From assembly GCF_026540855.1 (NCBI RefSeq), contig NZ_JALNUP010000027.1, positions 1 through 49,272 of the forward strand: a stretch of DNA of 49,272 bases, written 5' to 3'. This document shows positions 26,336-36,401 of this stretch, piece after piece. The translations under genes were made by a program, and so were the position numbers. Position 1 is the first letter of the stretch. The number at the start of each line of letters is the position of its first letter. A model generated the notes under the pieces. That model was not told the DNA's origin and ran no database searches. It saw nothing but the letters and a program-made list of their open reading frames with translations. Origin of the DNA: Sphingomonas sp. GC_Shp_5 (GTDB taxonomy: Bacteria; Pseudomonadota; Alphaproteobacteria; Sphingomonadales; Sphingomonadaceae).

Positions 26336-27505
26336 ATGAGCGAACTCGATTTCGCCGCGGGCGAGATGGCGGACGCGATCCGCGAAACGACGCGCCGCTT
26401 CGCCGCGGACCGCATCGCGCCGATCGCCGCGCGGATCGATGCCGATGACGCTTTCCCCCGCGAGCTCTGGCCGGCGATGGGCGCGCTCGGGCTGCACGGC
26501 ATCACCGTCGAGGAGGAATTTGGCGGGCTCGGGCTCGGCTATCTCGAGCATGTCATCGCCTGCGAGGAGGTCAGCCGCGCTTCGGCGTCGGTCGGGCTCA
26601 GCTATGGCGCCCATTCCAACCTCTGCGTCAACCAGATCCGACGCTGGGGCAGCCCTGCGCAAAAGGCCGCCTATCTGCCCAAGCTCGTCTCGGGCGAGCA
26701 TGTCGGCAGCCTCGCCATGTCCGAGGTCGCCGCCGGATCCGACGTCGTCTCGATGAAGCTGCGCGCCGACAAGGTCGACGGCGGCTGGAAGCTCAACGGC
26801 ACCAAATTCTGGATCACCAACGCCGCTTATGCGGACACGCTGGTGGTCTATGCCAAGACCAGCCCCGACGCGGGCTCGAAGGGCATCACCGCCTTCATCA
26901 TCGAGAAGGACTTTGCTGGTTTCTCGATCGGCCAGAAGATCGACAAGCTCGGCATGCGCGGCTCGCCGACCGCGGAGCTGGTGTTCGACGATTGCTTCGT
27001 CGCCGACGCCCAGGTGATGGGGCCGCTCGACGGCGGCGCCAAGGTGCTGATGTCGGGGCTCGATTATGAGCGGGTCGTGCTCTCGGGGATCCAGCTCGGG
27101 ATCATGCAGGCCTGCCTCGACGTCGTGCTGCCCTATGTGCGCGAGCGGCGCCAGTTCGGCCGCGCGATCGGCGAGTTCCAGCTGATGCAGGCCAAGATCG
27201 CCGACATGCACGTCGCGCTCAACTCGTCGCGTGCCTATGTCTATGCGGTCGCCCGGGCCTGCGATGCCGGGCAGACCACCCGGTTCGACGCCGCCGGCTG
27301 CATCCTGCTCGCCTCCGAGAATGCGGTGAAGGTCGCGGGCGAGGCGATCCAGGCGCTGGGCGGCGCGGGCTACACCAAGGACTGGCCGGTCGAGCGCTAT
27401 TGGCGCGACGCCAAGCTGCTCGACATCGGCGCGGGCACCAACGAGGTGCGCCGGATGCTGATCGGCCGCGAGCTGATCGGCCATGACGCGCCGCGGGCGC
27501 AGTGA
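26336..27505 (+). CDS. liuA: Isovaleryl-CoA dehydrogenase
   Basis: The 389-aa flavoenzyme oxidises isovaleryl-CoA to 3-methylcrotonyl-CoA in leucine breakdown, passing electrons to ETF. The start ATG has AGGAGAGG a few bases upstream. Family marks are [15 protein letters not shown] for FAD and substrate, and Glu245 in [11 protein letters not shown]. Glu245 is at the isovaleryl-CoA-dehydrogenase position of the catalytic base, rather than the C-terminal position used by straight-chain enzymes. The C-terminus has [22 protein letters not shown] and [17 protein letters not shown]. It is the first gene of a five-gene operon with carboxylase subunits, which supports the leucine assignment. Confidence 0.95.
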   Translation: MSELDFAAGEMADAIRETTRRFAADRIAPIAARIDADDAFPRELWPAMGALGLHGITVEEEFGGLGLGYLEHVIACEEVSRASASVGLSYGAHSNLCVNQIRRWGSPAQKAAYLPKLVSGEHVGSLAMSEVAAGSDVVSMKLRADKVDGGWKLNGTKFWITNAAYADTLVVYAKTSPDAGSKGITAFIIEKDFAGFSIGQKIDKLGMRGSPTAELVFDDCFVADAQVMGPLDGGAKVLMSGLDYERVVLSGIQLGIMQACLDVVLPYVRERRQFGRAIGEFQLMQAKIADMHVALNSSRAYVYAVARACDAGQTTRFDAAGCILLASENAVKVAGEAIQALGGAGYTKDWPVERYWRDAKLLDIGAGTNEVRRMLIGRELIGHDAPRAQ

Positions 27506-27515
27506 GGCCGCGGCG

Positions 27516-29111
27516 ATGACCACGCTCGGCACGATGGTCGACACCGGCTCGGCCGAGTTCGCGGCCAATGCCGCGCACAATGTGGCGTTGGTCGAGGCCC
27601 TCCGCACCGCCACCGCGGCGAGCGCATTGGGCGGCTCCGAACAGCATCGCGCCCGCCACGTCGCCCGCGGCAAGCTGCTGCCGCGCGATCGCGTCGCCCG
27701 CCTGCTCGATCCCGGCGCGCCGTTCCTCGAGGTCGGCGCGCTCGCGGCGAACGGCCTGTACGGCGACAGCGCGCCCGGCGCCGGGATGATCGCCGGCGTC
27801 GGCCGCGTCGCGGGCCGCGAGTGCATGATCCTCGCCAACGACCCCACGGTAAAAGGCGGCGCTTATTTCCCGATGACGGTCAAGAAGCACCTGCGCGCGC
27901 AGGAGATCGCGCAGGAGAATGCCCTGCCGTGCATCTACCTGGTCGATTCGGGTGGCGCCAACCTGCCGCACCAGGCCGAGGTCTTCCCTGATCGCGAGCA
28001 TTTCGGCCGCATCTTCTTCAACCAGGCGCAGATGTCCGCCAAGGGCATCCCCCAGATCGCCTGCGTGATGGGCAGCTGCACCGCCGGCGGCGCCTATGTC
28101 CCTGCGATGTCCGACGAGACGGTGATCGTCCGCGGCCAGGGCACGATTTTCCTCGCCGGCCCGCCGCTGGTGAAAGCGGCGACCGGCGAGGTGATTTCGG
28201 CCGAGGAACTGGGCGGCGCCGATACCCATGCCCGCAAGTCGGGCGTGGTCGATCACGTCGCCGAGAATGACGAGCAGGCGTTGCTGATCGTCCGCGACAT
28301 CATCGCGACGCTCAATCGCCCCAAGGTGGTCGACATCGAGATCACCGCACCGCGCCCGCCCCGCCACGATCCGCAGGAGCTCTACGGCATCGTCCCCCAG
28401 GATGTCCGCGCGCCCTATGACGTCCATGAGGTGATCGCGCGGATCGTCGATGGCTCCGAGCTGCACGAGTTCAAGCCGCTGTACGGCGCCACTCTGGTCT
28501 GCGGCTTCGCGCGGATCTGGGGCATGCCCGTCGCGATCCTCGCCAACAACGGCGTGCTGTTTTCCGAAAGCGCGTTGAAGGGCGCGCATTTCATCGAGCT
28601 CGCCTGCCAGCGCCGGGTGCCGCTGCTGTTCCTGCAGAATATCTCCGGCTTCATGGTCGGCGGCAAATATGAGGCGGAGGGGATCGCCAAGCATGGCGCC
28701 AAGCTAGTGACCGCGGTCGCCACCGCCTCGGTGCCCAAGCTCACCGTGCTGATCGGCGGCAGCTTCGGCGCGGGCAATTACGGCATGTGCGGCCGCGCCT
28801 ATTCGCCGCGCTTCCTGTTCACCTGGCCCAACGCCCGCATTTCGGTGATGGGCGGCGAGCAGGCGGCAAGCGTGCTCGCGACCGTCCACCGCGACGCCGA
28901 CAGCTGGACGCCCGACCAGGCCGAGGCGTTCAAGGCGCCGATCCGCCAGACCTATGAGGACGAGGGCAATCCTTATTACGCCACGGCGCGGCTGTGGGAC
29001 GATGGCATCATCGATCCCGCGCAGACCCGTGACGTGCTCGGCCTCGCCCTCTCCACCACGCTGAACGCCCCGATCCCCGATCGCGCGCAGTTCGGCCTGT
29101 TCCGGATGTGA
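27516..29111 (+). CDS. mccB: Methylcrotonyl-CoA carboxylase, carboxyltransferase (beta) subunit
   Basis: A 531-aa carboxyltransferase that moves CO2 from biotin to 3-methylcrotonyl-CoA, giving 3-methylglutaconyl-CoA. Recognisable blocks are [68 protein letters not shown] and [19 protein letters not shown]. These are diagnostic for the methylcrotonyl rather than propionyl enzyme. ATG 27516, with GAGG upstream, is preferred over ATG 27483, which would overlap the dehydrogenase gene by 23 bp. It lies between the dehydrogenase and alpha-subunit genes. Confidence 0.95.
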   Translation: MTTLGTMVDTGSAEFAANAAHNVALVEALRTATAASALGGSEQHRARHVARGKLLPRDRVARLLDPGAPFLEVGALAANGLYGDSAPGAGMIAGVGRVAGRECMILANDPTVKGGAYFPMTVKKHLRAQEIAQENALPCIYLVDSGGANLPHQAEVFPDREHFGRIFFNQAQMSAKGIPQIACVMGSCTAGGAYVPAMSDETVIVRGQGTIFLAGPPLVKAATGEVISAEELGGADTHARKSGVVDHVAENDEQALLIVRDIIATLNRPKVVDIEITAPRPPRHDPQELYGIVPQDVRAPYDVHEVIARIVDGSELHEFKPLYGATLVCGFARIWGMPVAILANNGVLFSESALKGAHFIELACQRRVPLLFLQNISGFMVGGKYEAEGIAKHGAKLVTAVATASVPKLTVLIGGSFGAGNYGMCGRAYSPRFLFTWPNARISVMGGEQAASVLATVHRDADSWTPDQAEAFKAPIRQTYEDEGNPYYATARLWDDGIIDPAQTRDVLGLALSTTLNAPIPDRAQFGLFRM

Positions 29112-29115
29112 CGGC

Positions 29116-30969
29116 ATGATCGAGAGCCTGCTGATCGCCAACCGCGGCGAGATCGCCCGCCGCATCATCCGCACCGCGCGTACGCTCGGCATCCGCACGA
29201 TCGCGGTCCATTCCGATGTCGACGCCGCGATGCCGTTCGTCCGCGAGGCCGACGAGGCCGTGTGCATCGGCACCGCCGCCGCCGCTGACAGCTATCTGCG
29301 GCAGGACCGGCTGCTCGAGGCGGCGCGCGCCACCGGAGCCGAGGCGATCCACCCGGGCTATGGCTTCCTGTCGGAGAATGCGGAGTTCGCCGAGGCGGTG
29401 ATCGCCGCCGGGCTGATCTGGGTCGGCGCCTCGCCGGCGAGCATCCGCGCGATGGGGCTGAAGGACGCCGCCAAGCAGCGGATGATCGCAGCCGGCGTAC
29501 CGGTGACGCCGGGCTATCTCGGCGCCGACCAGTCGCCGGCGCGGCTCCAGGCCGAGGCAGACGGCATCGGCTATCCCGTGCTGATCAAGGCAGTCGCCGG
29601 CGGCGGCGGCAAGGGCATGCGCAAGGTGGACGCCGCCGGCGACTTCGCGGCGATGCTGGAAAGCTGCCAGCGCGAGGCCGCCGCGTCGTTCGGCGATGCG
29701 CGCGTGCTGATCGAGAAATACATCCTGTCGCCCCGCCACATCGAGGTGCAGGTGTTCGGCGACCGCCATGGCGAGGTCGTCCATTTGTTCGAGCGCGATT
29801 GCTCGCTCCAGCGACGCCACCAGAAGGTGATCGAGGAGGCCCCGGCCCCCGGCATGGACCCGGCAACGCGCGCCGCGGTCTGCGACGCCGCGGTGCGCGC
29901 CGCCCGGGCGGTCGATTATGTCGGCGCGGGGACCATCGAGTTCATCGCCGACGCCTCCGAGGGCCTGCGCGCCGACCGCATCTGGTTCATGGAGATGAAC
30001 ACGCGGCTGCAGGTCGAGCATCCGGTGACGGAGGCGATCACCGGTCAGGATCTGGTCGAATGGCAGCTCCGCGTCGCCGCCGGCGAGCCGTTGCCGCGGC
30101 GGCAGGACGAGCTGTCGATCACCGGCTGGGCGATGGAGGCGCGGCTCTACGCCGAGAACCCCGCCAGCGGCTTCCTGCCCTCGACCGGCCCGCTCGAGCG
30201 GCTGCGCTTCCCCGCCGGGGTGCGGGTCGACAGCGGCGTCGAGGAAGGCGGCGAGGTCACGCCCTTTTACGATCCGATGATCGCCAAGCTGATCGTCCAC
30301 GGCCGCAGCCGTGGCGAGGCGGCGGCGAGGCTTGCGGCCGCGGCGCGCGGCACCGAGGTGTGGCCGGTGCGCACGAATGCCGCCTTCCTCGCCTGCGCCG
30401 GCGCCGACCCGGCCTTTGTCGCTGGTGCGGTGGATACCGGCTTCATCGAGCGCCACGCCGATCGCCTGATCCCGCCCACCGAGCCATCGGAGCGGGTCCG
30501 CCAGGCTGCCGTGGCGGCCATCCTCCCGGTCGCCACCGGTGATCCGTGGACCGGCCTGCCGGGCTTCCGGGTCAACGCGCCATCCGACCTGCAGGTCGCG
30601 GTCGAGATCGCCGGCAAGCCCTATCTGGTCGAGCGCGGGACGCCACCCGCCGCCACCCTGGCCGATGGCGTGCTGTTCATCGATGGTGAGGCATGGCCTT
30701 ATGCGCCGCGCCGCGCCGGTCATGTCGATGGCAGCGGCGACGGCGATGGCGCGATCGTCGCGCCGATGCCGGGCCGCGTCATTGCGGTGCTGGTCACCGC
30801 CGGCCAGACGGTCGCCAAGGGCGAACGGATGCTGGTATTGGAAGCGATGAAGATGGAACAGGCGCTGCTCGCCCCCTTCGCCGGCACCGTTGCCACGCTG
30901 GGCGTCAGCGAAGGCGAGCAAGTCGCCGAGGGCGTGGTGCTGGCGCGGATCGAACGGGAGGCGGAGTGA
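29116..30969 (+). CDS. mccA: Methylcrotonyl-CoA carboxylase, biotin carboxylase/BCCP (alpha) subunit
   Basis: A 617-aa subunit that carboxylates biotin using ATP and bicarbonate. It starts with the biotin-carboxylase motif LLIANRGEIARRIIRTA, followed by HPGYGFLSENAEFA, the ATP-grasp glycine loop KAVAGGGGKGMRKV, EKYILSPRHIEVQVFGD and EMNTRLQVEHPVTE. The C-terminal carrier domain has EAMKMEQ with the biotin-accepting Lys at about residue 579. It begins four bases after the beta-subunit stop without a strong ribosome site, consistent with coupled translation, and its TGA overlaps the next ATG (TGATG). Confidence 0.95.
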   Translation: MIESLLIANRGEIARRIIRTARTLGIRTIAVHSDVDAAMPFVREADEAVCIGTAAAADSYLRQDRLLEAARATGAEAIHPGYGFLSENAEFAEAVIAAGLIWVGASPASIRAMGLKDAAKQRMIAAGVPVTPGYLGADQSPARLQAEADGIGYPVLIKAVAGGGGKGMRKVDAAGDFAAMLESCQREAAASFGDARVLIEKYILSPRHIEVQVFGDRHGEVVHLFERDCSLQRRHQKVIEEAPAPGMDPATRAAVCDAAVRAARAVDYVGAGTIEFIADASEGLRADRIWFMEMNTRLQVEHPVTEAITGQDLVEWQLRVAAGEPLPRRQDELSITGWAMEARLYAENPASGFLPSTGPLERLRFPAGVRVDSGVEEGGEVTPFYDPMIAKLIVHGRSRGEAAARLAAAARGTEVWPVRTNAAFLACAGADPAFVAGAVDTGFIERHADRLIPPTEPSERVRQAAVAAILPVATGDPWTGLPGFRVNAPSDLQVAVEIAGKPYLVERGTPPAATLADGVLFIDGEAWPYAPRRAGHVDGSGDGDGAIVAPMPGRVIAVLVTAGQTVAKGERMLVLEAMKMEQALLAPFAGTVATLGVSEGEQVAEGVVLARIEREAE

Positions 30970-31421
30970 TGGCCGGGCGTTGCTATGAGGATTGGCAGGT
31001 CGGCGACCGGTTGGTCCACGATATCCGCCGCACCGTCACCGAGACCGATAACCTGCTGTTCTCGACGATGACCCACAACCCGCAGCCGTTGCACATCGAT
31101 GCCGAGGCCGCGCGCGCCAGCGAGTTCGGGCAAATCCTCGTCAACGGCACCTTCACCTTCGCGCTGATGGTCGGCCTGTCGGTCGGCGACACCACGCTCG
31201 GAACGCTGGTGGCGAACCTCGGCTACGACCAGTTGGTGATGCCCAAGCCGGTATTCCTCGGCGACACGCTGCGCGCCGAAACCGAGGTCCACGCGCTCAA
31301 GGACAGCCGCTCGCGCCCCGATGCCGGCATTGTCACCTTCGCCCATCGCATGCTCAACCAGCGCGACGAGATCGTCTGCCAGTGCCTGCGCACCGCGCTG
31401 ATCAGGCGCGCCGCGGCATAA
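30969..31421 (+). CDS. MaoC-like hotdog-fold dehydratase/hydratase
   Basis: The 150-aa protein is a single-hotdog MaoC-type hydratase, beginning YEDWQVGDRLVHDIRRTVTE. The hydratase loop reads THNPQPLHID. His is in place, but the residue five before it is Asn, where R-specific enoyl-CoA hydratases have the catalytic Asp. Start and stop overlap the neighbours by one base each. In leucine operons the next step, hydration of 3-methylglutaconyl-CoA, is normally done by a crotonase-type enzyme. None is present here, so this protein may fill that place, or it may act with the following CitE-like lyase on a methyl-branched dicarboxyl-CoA. The substrate is inference. Confidence 0.85.
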   Translation: MAGRCYEDWQVGDRLVHDIRRTVTETDNLLFSTMTHNPQPLHIDAEAARASEFGQILVNGTFTFALMVGLSVGDTTLGTLVANLGYDQLVMPKPVFLGDTLRAETEVHALKDSRSRPDAGIVTFAHRMLNQRDEIVCQCLRTALIRRAAA

Positions 31422-32272
31422 TGCTGCGCTCGCTGCTGTTCGTGCCCGGCGATCGGCCGGACCGGTTTGACAAGGCGGCGGCGAGCGGCGCCGATGCGCT
31501 GATCTTTGATCTCGAGGATGCGGTGGCGACCACCGCCAAGCCGGCGGCCCGCGCCGCGGTAGCGACCCGGCTGCGGGGGGAGCGCCGCCAAGGCGTTAGC
31601 CTGTTCGTCCGCGTCAACCCGCTCGACACGTCCGCCTGCGCCGACGATCTGGCTTCGCTCGCGGGCCTCGCGCTCGACGGTATCGTGCTGCCCAAGGCCG
31701 AAGGTGCCGCCAGCGTCCAGGCGCTCGCCGCCAGGCTTGCCGCGGCGCAGATCGATGCGCCGATCCTGCCGATCGCCACCGAAACACCCGCGGCGATCTT
31801 CGCACTCGGCAGCTATGCCGCCGCCGGCGTGTTGTTGGCCGGCCTCACCTGGGGGGCGGAGGACCTGCCCGCCGCGATCGGCGCCGCTACCAGTCGCGAG
31901 GCCGACGGCCGCTTCACGCCTCCCTATGAACTCGCCCGGTCGCTGACCCTCTTCGGTGCCCATGCTGCGGGCGTTCCCGCGATCGACACGGTCTTCCCCG
32001 CGTTTCGCGATCACGACGGCCTCGATCTCTATGCGCGCCGCGCCGCGCGCGACGGCTTCACCGGAATGATGGCCATCCATCCCGGCCAGGTCGCGATCAT
32101 CAACGCCGCGTTCACACCGGAAGCCGAGCAGATCGCCGCCGCCCGCCGCATCGTTGCCGCCTTTGCCGCTGCGCCGGAGACCGGCGCACTGCAGGTCGAT
32201 GGCCGGATGGTCGATGCGCCGCATCTCAAGCAGGCACAGGCGCTGCTCGATCGCGCGGGCGAGTGGAGCTAG
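31421..32272 (+). CDS. CitE-like HpcH/HpaI-family CoA-ester lyase
   Basis: A 283-aa Mg-dependent lyase of the citrate-lyase-beta/malyl-CoA-lyase family. Landmarks are LLFVPGDRPDRFDKA, IFDLEDAVA with metal-binding acids, PIATETPAAIF, LTWGAEDLPAAIGA and MAIHPGQVAIINAAF. Such enzymes split (or form) malyl-, methylmalyl- or citramalyl-CoA. The ATG overlaps the MaoC stop as TAATG and it closes the operon. A leucine pathway needs HMG-CoA lyase at this point, and that enzyme is normally a different TIM-barrel family (HMGL-like). Whether this protein replaces it or serves a citramalyl/methylmalyl branch cannot be told from sequence alone. Confidence 0.88.
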   Translation: MLRSLLFVPGDRPDRFDKAAASGADALIFDLEDAVATTAKPAARAAVATRLRGERRQGVSLFVRVNPLDTSACADDLASLAGLALDGIVLPKAEGAASVQALAARLAAAQIDAPILPIATETPAAIFALGSYAAAGVLLAGLTWGAEDLPAAIGAATSREADGRFTPPYELARSLTLFGAHAAGVPAIDTVFPAFRDHDGLDLYARRAARDGFTGMMAIHPGQVAIINAAFTPEAEQIAAARRIVAAFAAAPETGALQVDGRMVDAPHLKQAQALLDRAGEWS

Positions 32273-32374
32273 CGAGCACGCGGTGAAATGGTGTTGCACG
32301 GCAGCAACGATCGTTCATGATCGGCGCGCCCAGCGGAAACCCCGCCGACACCGTCACGCAACGAGGTGCCTTCA

Positions 32375-33868
32375 TTGACTATTCCCCGCCTTCTCGCCGC
32401 CACGCTGCTGCTCGCCGCCGGCAGCGCCGCTCATGCCCAGGCCGACAAGACCACCACCACCGTCGAAAAGAAGAGCGAGGATACGCCAAAGCTGCCGCCG
32501 CTCCCGGCTGACAAGTCGATCACCCAGACCGCGCAGATCGGGGGCCGCACGATCAGCTACAAGGCGACGGTCGGCACCATCACGGTGCGTGACGACAAGG
32601 GCAAGGAGATCGGCCAGGTCGTTTACACCGCCTATACCGTGCCCGGCCGCGATCCCGCCCGCCCGGTCACCTTCGCGTTCAACGGCGGTCCCGGCGCGGC
32701 CTCGGTGTATCTCAACCTCGGCGCGGTCGGCCCCAAGCGTGTCCAGTTCGGCGCTCAGGGCAATGCACCCTCCGACTCCCCGATCGCGCGCGACAACGCC
32801 AACAGCTGGCTCGATTTCACCGATCTCGTGTTCATCGATCCGGTCGGCACCGGCTTCAGCCGCAGCCTGGTCGACGAGGCCGAGACCAAGAAGGCCTTTT
32901 ACGCCAACGATCCTGACATCCATTATCTGTCCAAGGTGGTCTACGACTGGCTGGTCAAGGAAGGCCGGCTGCGCAGCCCCAAATATGTGATGGGTGAAAG
33001 CTATGGCGGCTATCGCGCGCCGCGCATCGCCTATGAGCTCCAGTCGCAGATCGGCGTCGGCGTCAACGGCCTGATCATGGTCTCGCCCTATCTCGATCCC
33101 GCCTCGGGCGACGGCGCCACCGCGCTGTCGCCGCTGCCGTGGATGATCGACCTGCCGTCGATGGCCGCCGCCAACCTCGAGCGCCAGGGCCGGCTCACCC
33201 CGACCGCGATGGCCGAGGTCGAGGCCTATACCCGCGGCGATTTCGCCCGGGATCTGCTGCGCGGCCGCTCGGATCCGGAGGCGACCGGGCGCGTCGTCAC
33301 CCGCGTCACCGAGCTTACCGGGCTCGATCCCGCCTTGGTCCGCCGGCTCGGCGGCCGGGTCGACAGCGGCACCTACCTGCGCGAGATCCATCGCGCCGAC
33401 AACACCATCGGTTCCGTCTATGATTCCAACGTCACCGCCTTCGATCCCTTCCCCTGGTCGGCGCAGCAGCAGTCAAACGATCCGATCCTCGATGCGCTGA
33501 TCGCCCCCACCACCAGCGCGATGGTCGATTTCGTCACCCGCGAGGTCGGCTGGAAGACCGACGCGCGCTACAACGCTTTGTCCTATGCGGTGAACAAGGC
33601 CTGGGATCGCGGCAAGCCGGACGACACGCCGGTGACCGACCTGCGCAAGGCGATCGCCAACGATCCCAAGATGCGGGTGCTGATCGTCCATGGCTGGGAC
33701 GACCTGTCCTGCCCGTTCATGGCCTCGCGGCTGATCGTCGACCAGATGCCGGCGTTCGGCGTCGCCGAGCGCGTCCAGCTGCGGGTCTATGCCGGCGGCC
33801 ACATGTTCTACAGCCGCAGCGACAGCGGCGCGCAGTTCAAGGCGGATGCCGAGCGGCTCTACCGATAG
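32375..33868 (+). CDS. Secreted S10 serine carboxypeptidase-like peptidase
   Basis: A 497-aa exported serine peptidase of family S10. The TTG start follows GAGGTG by six bases and gives the signal peptide MTIPRLLAATLLLAAGSAAH with cleavage after AHA; an in-frame GTG three codons earlier has no ribosome site. The S10 oxyanion/entry block is FAFNGGPGAASVYLNLGAVG. The nucleophile is Ser209 in GESYGGYRAPR, with Asp442 in HGWDDLSCPF and His476 in GGHMFYSR. It would trim C-terminal residues from peptides in the periplasm. It stands alone, with a strong hairpin after its stop. Confidence 0.93.
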   Translation: MTIPRLLAATLLLAAGSAAHAQADKTTTTVEKKSEDTPKLPPLPADKSITQTAQIGGRTISYKATVGTITVRDDKGKEIGQVVYTAYTVPGRDPARPVTFAFNGGPGAASVYLNLGAVGPKRVQFGAQGNAPSDSPIARDNANSWLDFTDLVFIDPVGTGFSRSLVDEAETKKAFYANDPDIHYLSKVVYDWLVKEGRLRSPKYVMGESYGGYRAPRIAYELQSQIGVGVNGLIMVSPYLDPASGDGATALSPLPWMIDLPSMAAANLERQGRLTPTAMAEVEAYTRGDFARDLLRGRSDPEATGRVVTRVTELTGLDPALVRRLGGRVDSGTYLREIHRADNTIGSVYDSNVTAFDPFPWSAQQQSNDPILDALIAPTTSAMVDFVTREVGWKTDARYNALSYAVNKAWDRGKPDDTPVTDLRKAIANDPKMRVLIVHGWDDLSCPFMASRLIVDQMPAFGVAERVQLRVYAGGHMFYSRSDSGAQFKADAERLYR

Positions 33869-33874
33869 GCCGGG

Positions 33875-33901
33875 CCGGCGCGGGGTCTGCCCCCGCGCCG
33901 G
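33875..33901. terminator. GC-rich hairpin between convergent genes
   Basis: CCGGCGCGGGG pairs perfectly with CCCCGCGCCGG across a five-base loop, six bases after the peptidase stop and two bases before the end of the convergent permease gene. No T-run follows on either strand, so it would be a weak or factor-assisted bidirectional terminator, or a stem that stabilises the 3' ends. Confidence 0.65.
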
Positions 33902-33902
33902 T

Positions 33903-36401
33903 TCACAGCTCGCGCAGCGTGGTCGCCGGCTTGGCGCGCAACGCCGGCAGGCTGCCGATCACGCCGATGCCGAGCGTCATCGCGGTCGCGGCCAGCAACG
34001 TCAGCGCGACCACCGACCAGTTCGATGCCCAGGGCAGCGCGAACACATGGACGACGACGAACCAGCCGCCGCCCCCGCCGACCAGCAGCGCCACCGTCGC
34101 CAGCACCAGCGACAGCAACGCATATTCGATCGCCTGCGCCGCCAGCACCTGGCGCGCGGTGCCGCCGAGCAGCTTGAGGATCACCGCATCGTAGCGCCGG
34201 GTGCGCTCGGCGGCGGCAACCGCGCCGATCAGCACCACGATCCCGGCCGCGATCGTCACCGCCGCCGCCGCGCGGATCGCCACCGCGACCTGGCCGAGCA
34301 CCGCGCCGATCTGGCCGATCACGTCGCCGACGCGGATCATCGTCACCGACGGCAAGGCGTCCGCCACCCGCCGCGCGACCGCGGCATCCCGGCCCGGCGG
34401 CGCATAGACGCTCGCGAGCAGGCTGTGCGGCGCCTCCTCGATATAGCCCGGTGAAAACACGATCGCGAAGTTGAGCCCGAGCCCGCTCCAGTCGATGTGG
34501 CGCAGCGCCGCAATCCGCGCCGGCACGTCAACGCCGAGCACCGAGACCACAATGCTGTCGCCGATCCGCAGCCCCAGCGCCTCGGCGGCGCGGTCCTCGA
34601 GCGACACCAGCGGGGGCCCGCGATAATCGGCCGGCCACCAGCGCCCGGCGACCACCGTGTTGCGTGGCGGCATGCCCGCCGACCAGGTCAGCGTCCGGTC
34701 GCCACGCAGCACCCAGGCGCCTGCCGGCAGCGTCTTCATCTCGGCGACCCGTTGGCCCTTCAACGCGACGATCGAGCCGCGCAGCGACGGCACCGCCTCG
34801 ATCCGCGCGTCCGGCGCGGCGGCGGCCACCGCGGCGCGGAACCGGCCCGCATCCTCGGGCTGGAGATCGATCGTGAAGAAGCGCTGCGCCTTGGCGGGCG
34901 CGGCGCCGGCGAGCTCGGCCGACAGGCTGGTGTCGATCACCGCCAGCGCGACGAACAGCGAGAAGCCGAGCCCGAGCGCGACCACCAGCCGGTCGGTCTG
35001 CGCGCCGGGGCGGTGGAGGTTGGCGAGCGCGAGCCGCAGCAGCGGTGCGCGCGGCCGCGGCAGCCGCGCGAGCAGCCAGCGCAGCGCTATCCCGACCAGC
35101 CACAGCAGCACCACCAGCACCGTCACCGCGGCGACGAACTGCAGCGCAAGCAACCGATCGGTCGCGGTGAGCACGGCCAGCCCGATCAGCGCCGCGAGCA
35201 GCGCCGCCATCCCGCCGAGCACCGCGGCGCCGGGCAGCCGCCGGGTCGCGAGCGCATCGCGCAGCAACGTCGCCGCCGGCACCGCGCGCGCGCGCGCCAG
35301 CGCCGGCAGCGCGAACAGCAATCCGGCGAACAGCCCGAGCAGCGCCGCGGTCGCCAGCGGCACCGGATAGAGCGCCAGCCGCGGCGCAACCGGCAGCGCC
35401 GATCCCGCCATGCCGGCGACGATCCACGGCACCAGCGCGCCGAGCGCGACCCCGGCGAGGATCGCCCCGGCGGCGACCAGCCCGAGCTGGAGCAGGAAGA
35501 TCGCCGCGATCGTCCCCGAGCGCGCGCCGAGCACCTTGAGCGTGGCGATGATCCGCGTCTTGCCGGCGAGATAGGCCGCGACCCCGCTCCCCACCCCGAC
35601 CCCGGCGATCGCCAGTGCCGACAGGCCGACCAGCAGCAGGAATTGGCCGAGCTGGGCGATGCCGCGCTTGAGCCCGCCCGCGGCCTGCGCGCTGGTCCGG
35701 GCCGACCAGCCGGCGCCGGCGAAGCGCCGCACCAGCCGGTCGCCGGTCGCCTCGGCCCGGGCCGGATCGGCGCGGGGCAGGACGAGACGATAATGGCTTT
35801 CATAGAGGCTGCCGGGCTGCAGCAGCCGGGTGGCGTCGAGCCCGGCCATATTGACCAGCGCCGGCGCGCCGAGCGCGAATCCGGCACCGAGCCGATCGGG
35901 CTCCTGCGCGATCAGCCCAACCAGGCGGAGCTCGGCGGCACCGACCTTGATCCGGTCGCCGACGCGAACGCCGAGCCGCGCCGCCGCCACCGGGGCGAGC
36001 GCGATGCCGTCGCCGCGCGGTCGCGGCGCCAGCGCGCCTGCCGCGAGGCGCGCGTCGCCGACCAGCGGCCAGCCCGCGTCGACCCCGCGCAGGTCGAGCA
36101 GCACCGGCGCACCGCCGCGGACGCTCGCCATCGCGCGCAGCGACACCGTCTCCGCAACCCGGCCGGCGCCGGCGAACGCCGCCGCCTCCTCGACGGTGGC
36201 GCGGCGCTGCGACACGGTGAGTTCGAGGTCGCCGCCGAGCATCTGCCGCCCCTGGTCGTCCAATGCGGCGAGCAGGCTCGCCGACAGGCTGCCGATCCCG
36301 GCGAGCGCCGCGGTGCCGAGGAACAGGCACAAGGCGAGCAGCAGCAGCCCGCGCCCGCCGCGCCGGAGATCGCGCAGCGCCAGCCGCCAGGCGATGTTCA
36401 T
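33903..36401 (-). CDS. ybbP: FtsX-like ABC transporter permease (YbbP type)
   Basis: The 832-aa permease has the ten-helix MacB/FtsX-like layout: an N-terminal helix (LLLLALCLFLGTAALAGIG), a large extracytoplasmic domain, three helices, a pair of central helices, a second periplasmic domain and three more helices, ending LPALRAKPATTLREL. YbbP-type permeases pair with a lipoprotein-release-style ATPase and extract or move envelope molecules rather than importing solutes. The ATG overlaps the ATPase stop (ATGA). Together with the divergent tesA it reproduces the tesA-ybbA-ybbP neighbourhood known from many Proteobacteria. Confidence 0.92.
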   Translation of the reverse strand: MNIAWRLALRDLRRGGRGLLLLALCLFLGTAALAGIGSLSASLLAALDDQGRQMLGGDLELTVSQRRATVEEAAAFAGAGRVAETVSLRAMASVRGGAPVLLDLRGVDAGWPLVGDARLAAGALAPRPRGDGIALAPVAAARLGVRVGDRIKVGAAELRLVGLIAQEPDRLGAGFALGAPALVNMAGLDATRLLQPGSLYESHYRLVLPRADPARAEATGDRLVRRFAGAGWSARTSAQAAGGLKRGIAQLGQFLLLVGLSALAIAGVGVGSGVAAYLAGKTRIIATLKVLGARSGTIAAIFLLQLGLVAAGAILAGVALGALVPWIVAGMAGSALPVAPRLALYPVPLATAALLGLFAGLLFALPALARARAVPAATLLRDALATRRLPGAAVLGGMAALLAALIGLAVLTATDRLLALQFVAAVTVLVVLLWLVGIALRWLLARLPRPRAPLLRLALANLHRPGAQTDRLVVALGLGFSLFVALAVIDTSLSAELAGAAPAKAQRFFTIDLQPEDAGRFRAAVAAAAPDARIEAVPSLRGSIVALKGQRVAEMKTLPAGAWVLRGDRTLTWSAGMPPRNTVVAGRWWPADYRGPPLVSLEDRAAEALGLRIGDSIVVSVLGVDVPARIAALRHIDWSGLGLNFAIVFSPGYIEEAPHSLLASVYAPPGRDAAVARRVADALPSVTMIRVGDVIGQIGAVLGQVAVAIRAAAAVTIAAGIVVLIGAVAAAERTRRYDAVILKLLGGTARQVLAAQAIEYALLSLVLATVALLVGGGGGWFVVVHVFALPWASNWSVVALTLLAATAMTLGIGVIGSLPALRAKPATTLREL

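Noticed and set aside
29008..30921. 637-codon antisense frame over the carboxylase alpha subunit, and similar long antisense frames at 26303-28694, 34497-36668 and 41054-42706.
   Set aside because: Each lies opposite a gene with complete family motifs, and its own translation has low complexity and no recognisable domain.
30969..32272. A complete itaconate-degradation operon.
   Set aside because: The MaoC and CitE-like families fit, but no itaconate CoA-transferase or ligase is adjacent. The genes are fused by overlap to leucine-pathway genes instead.
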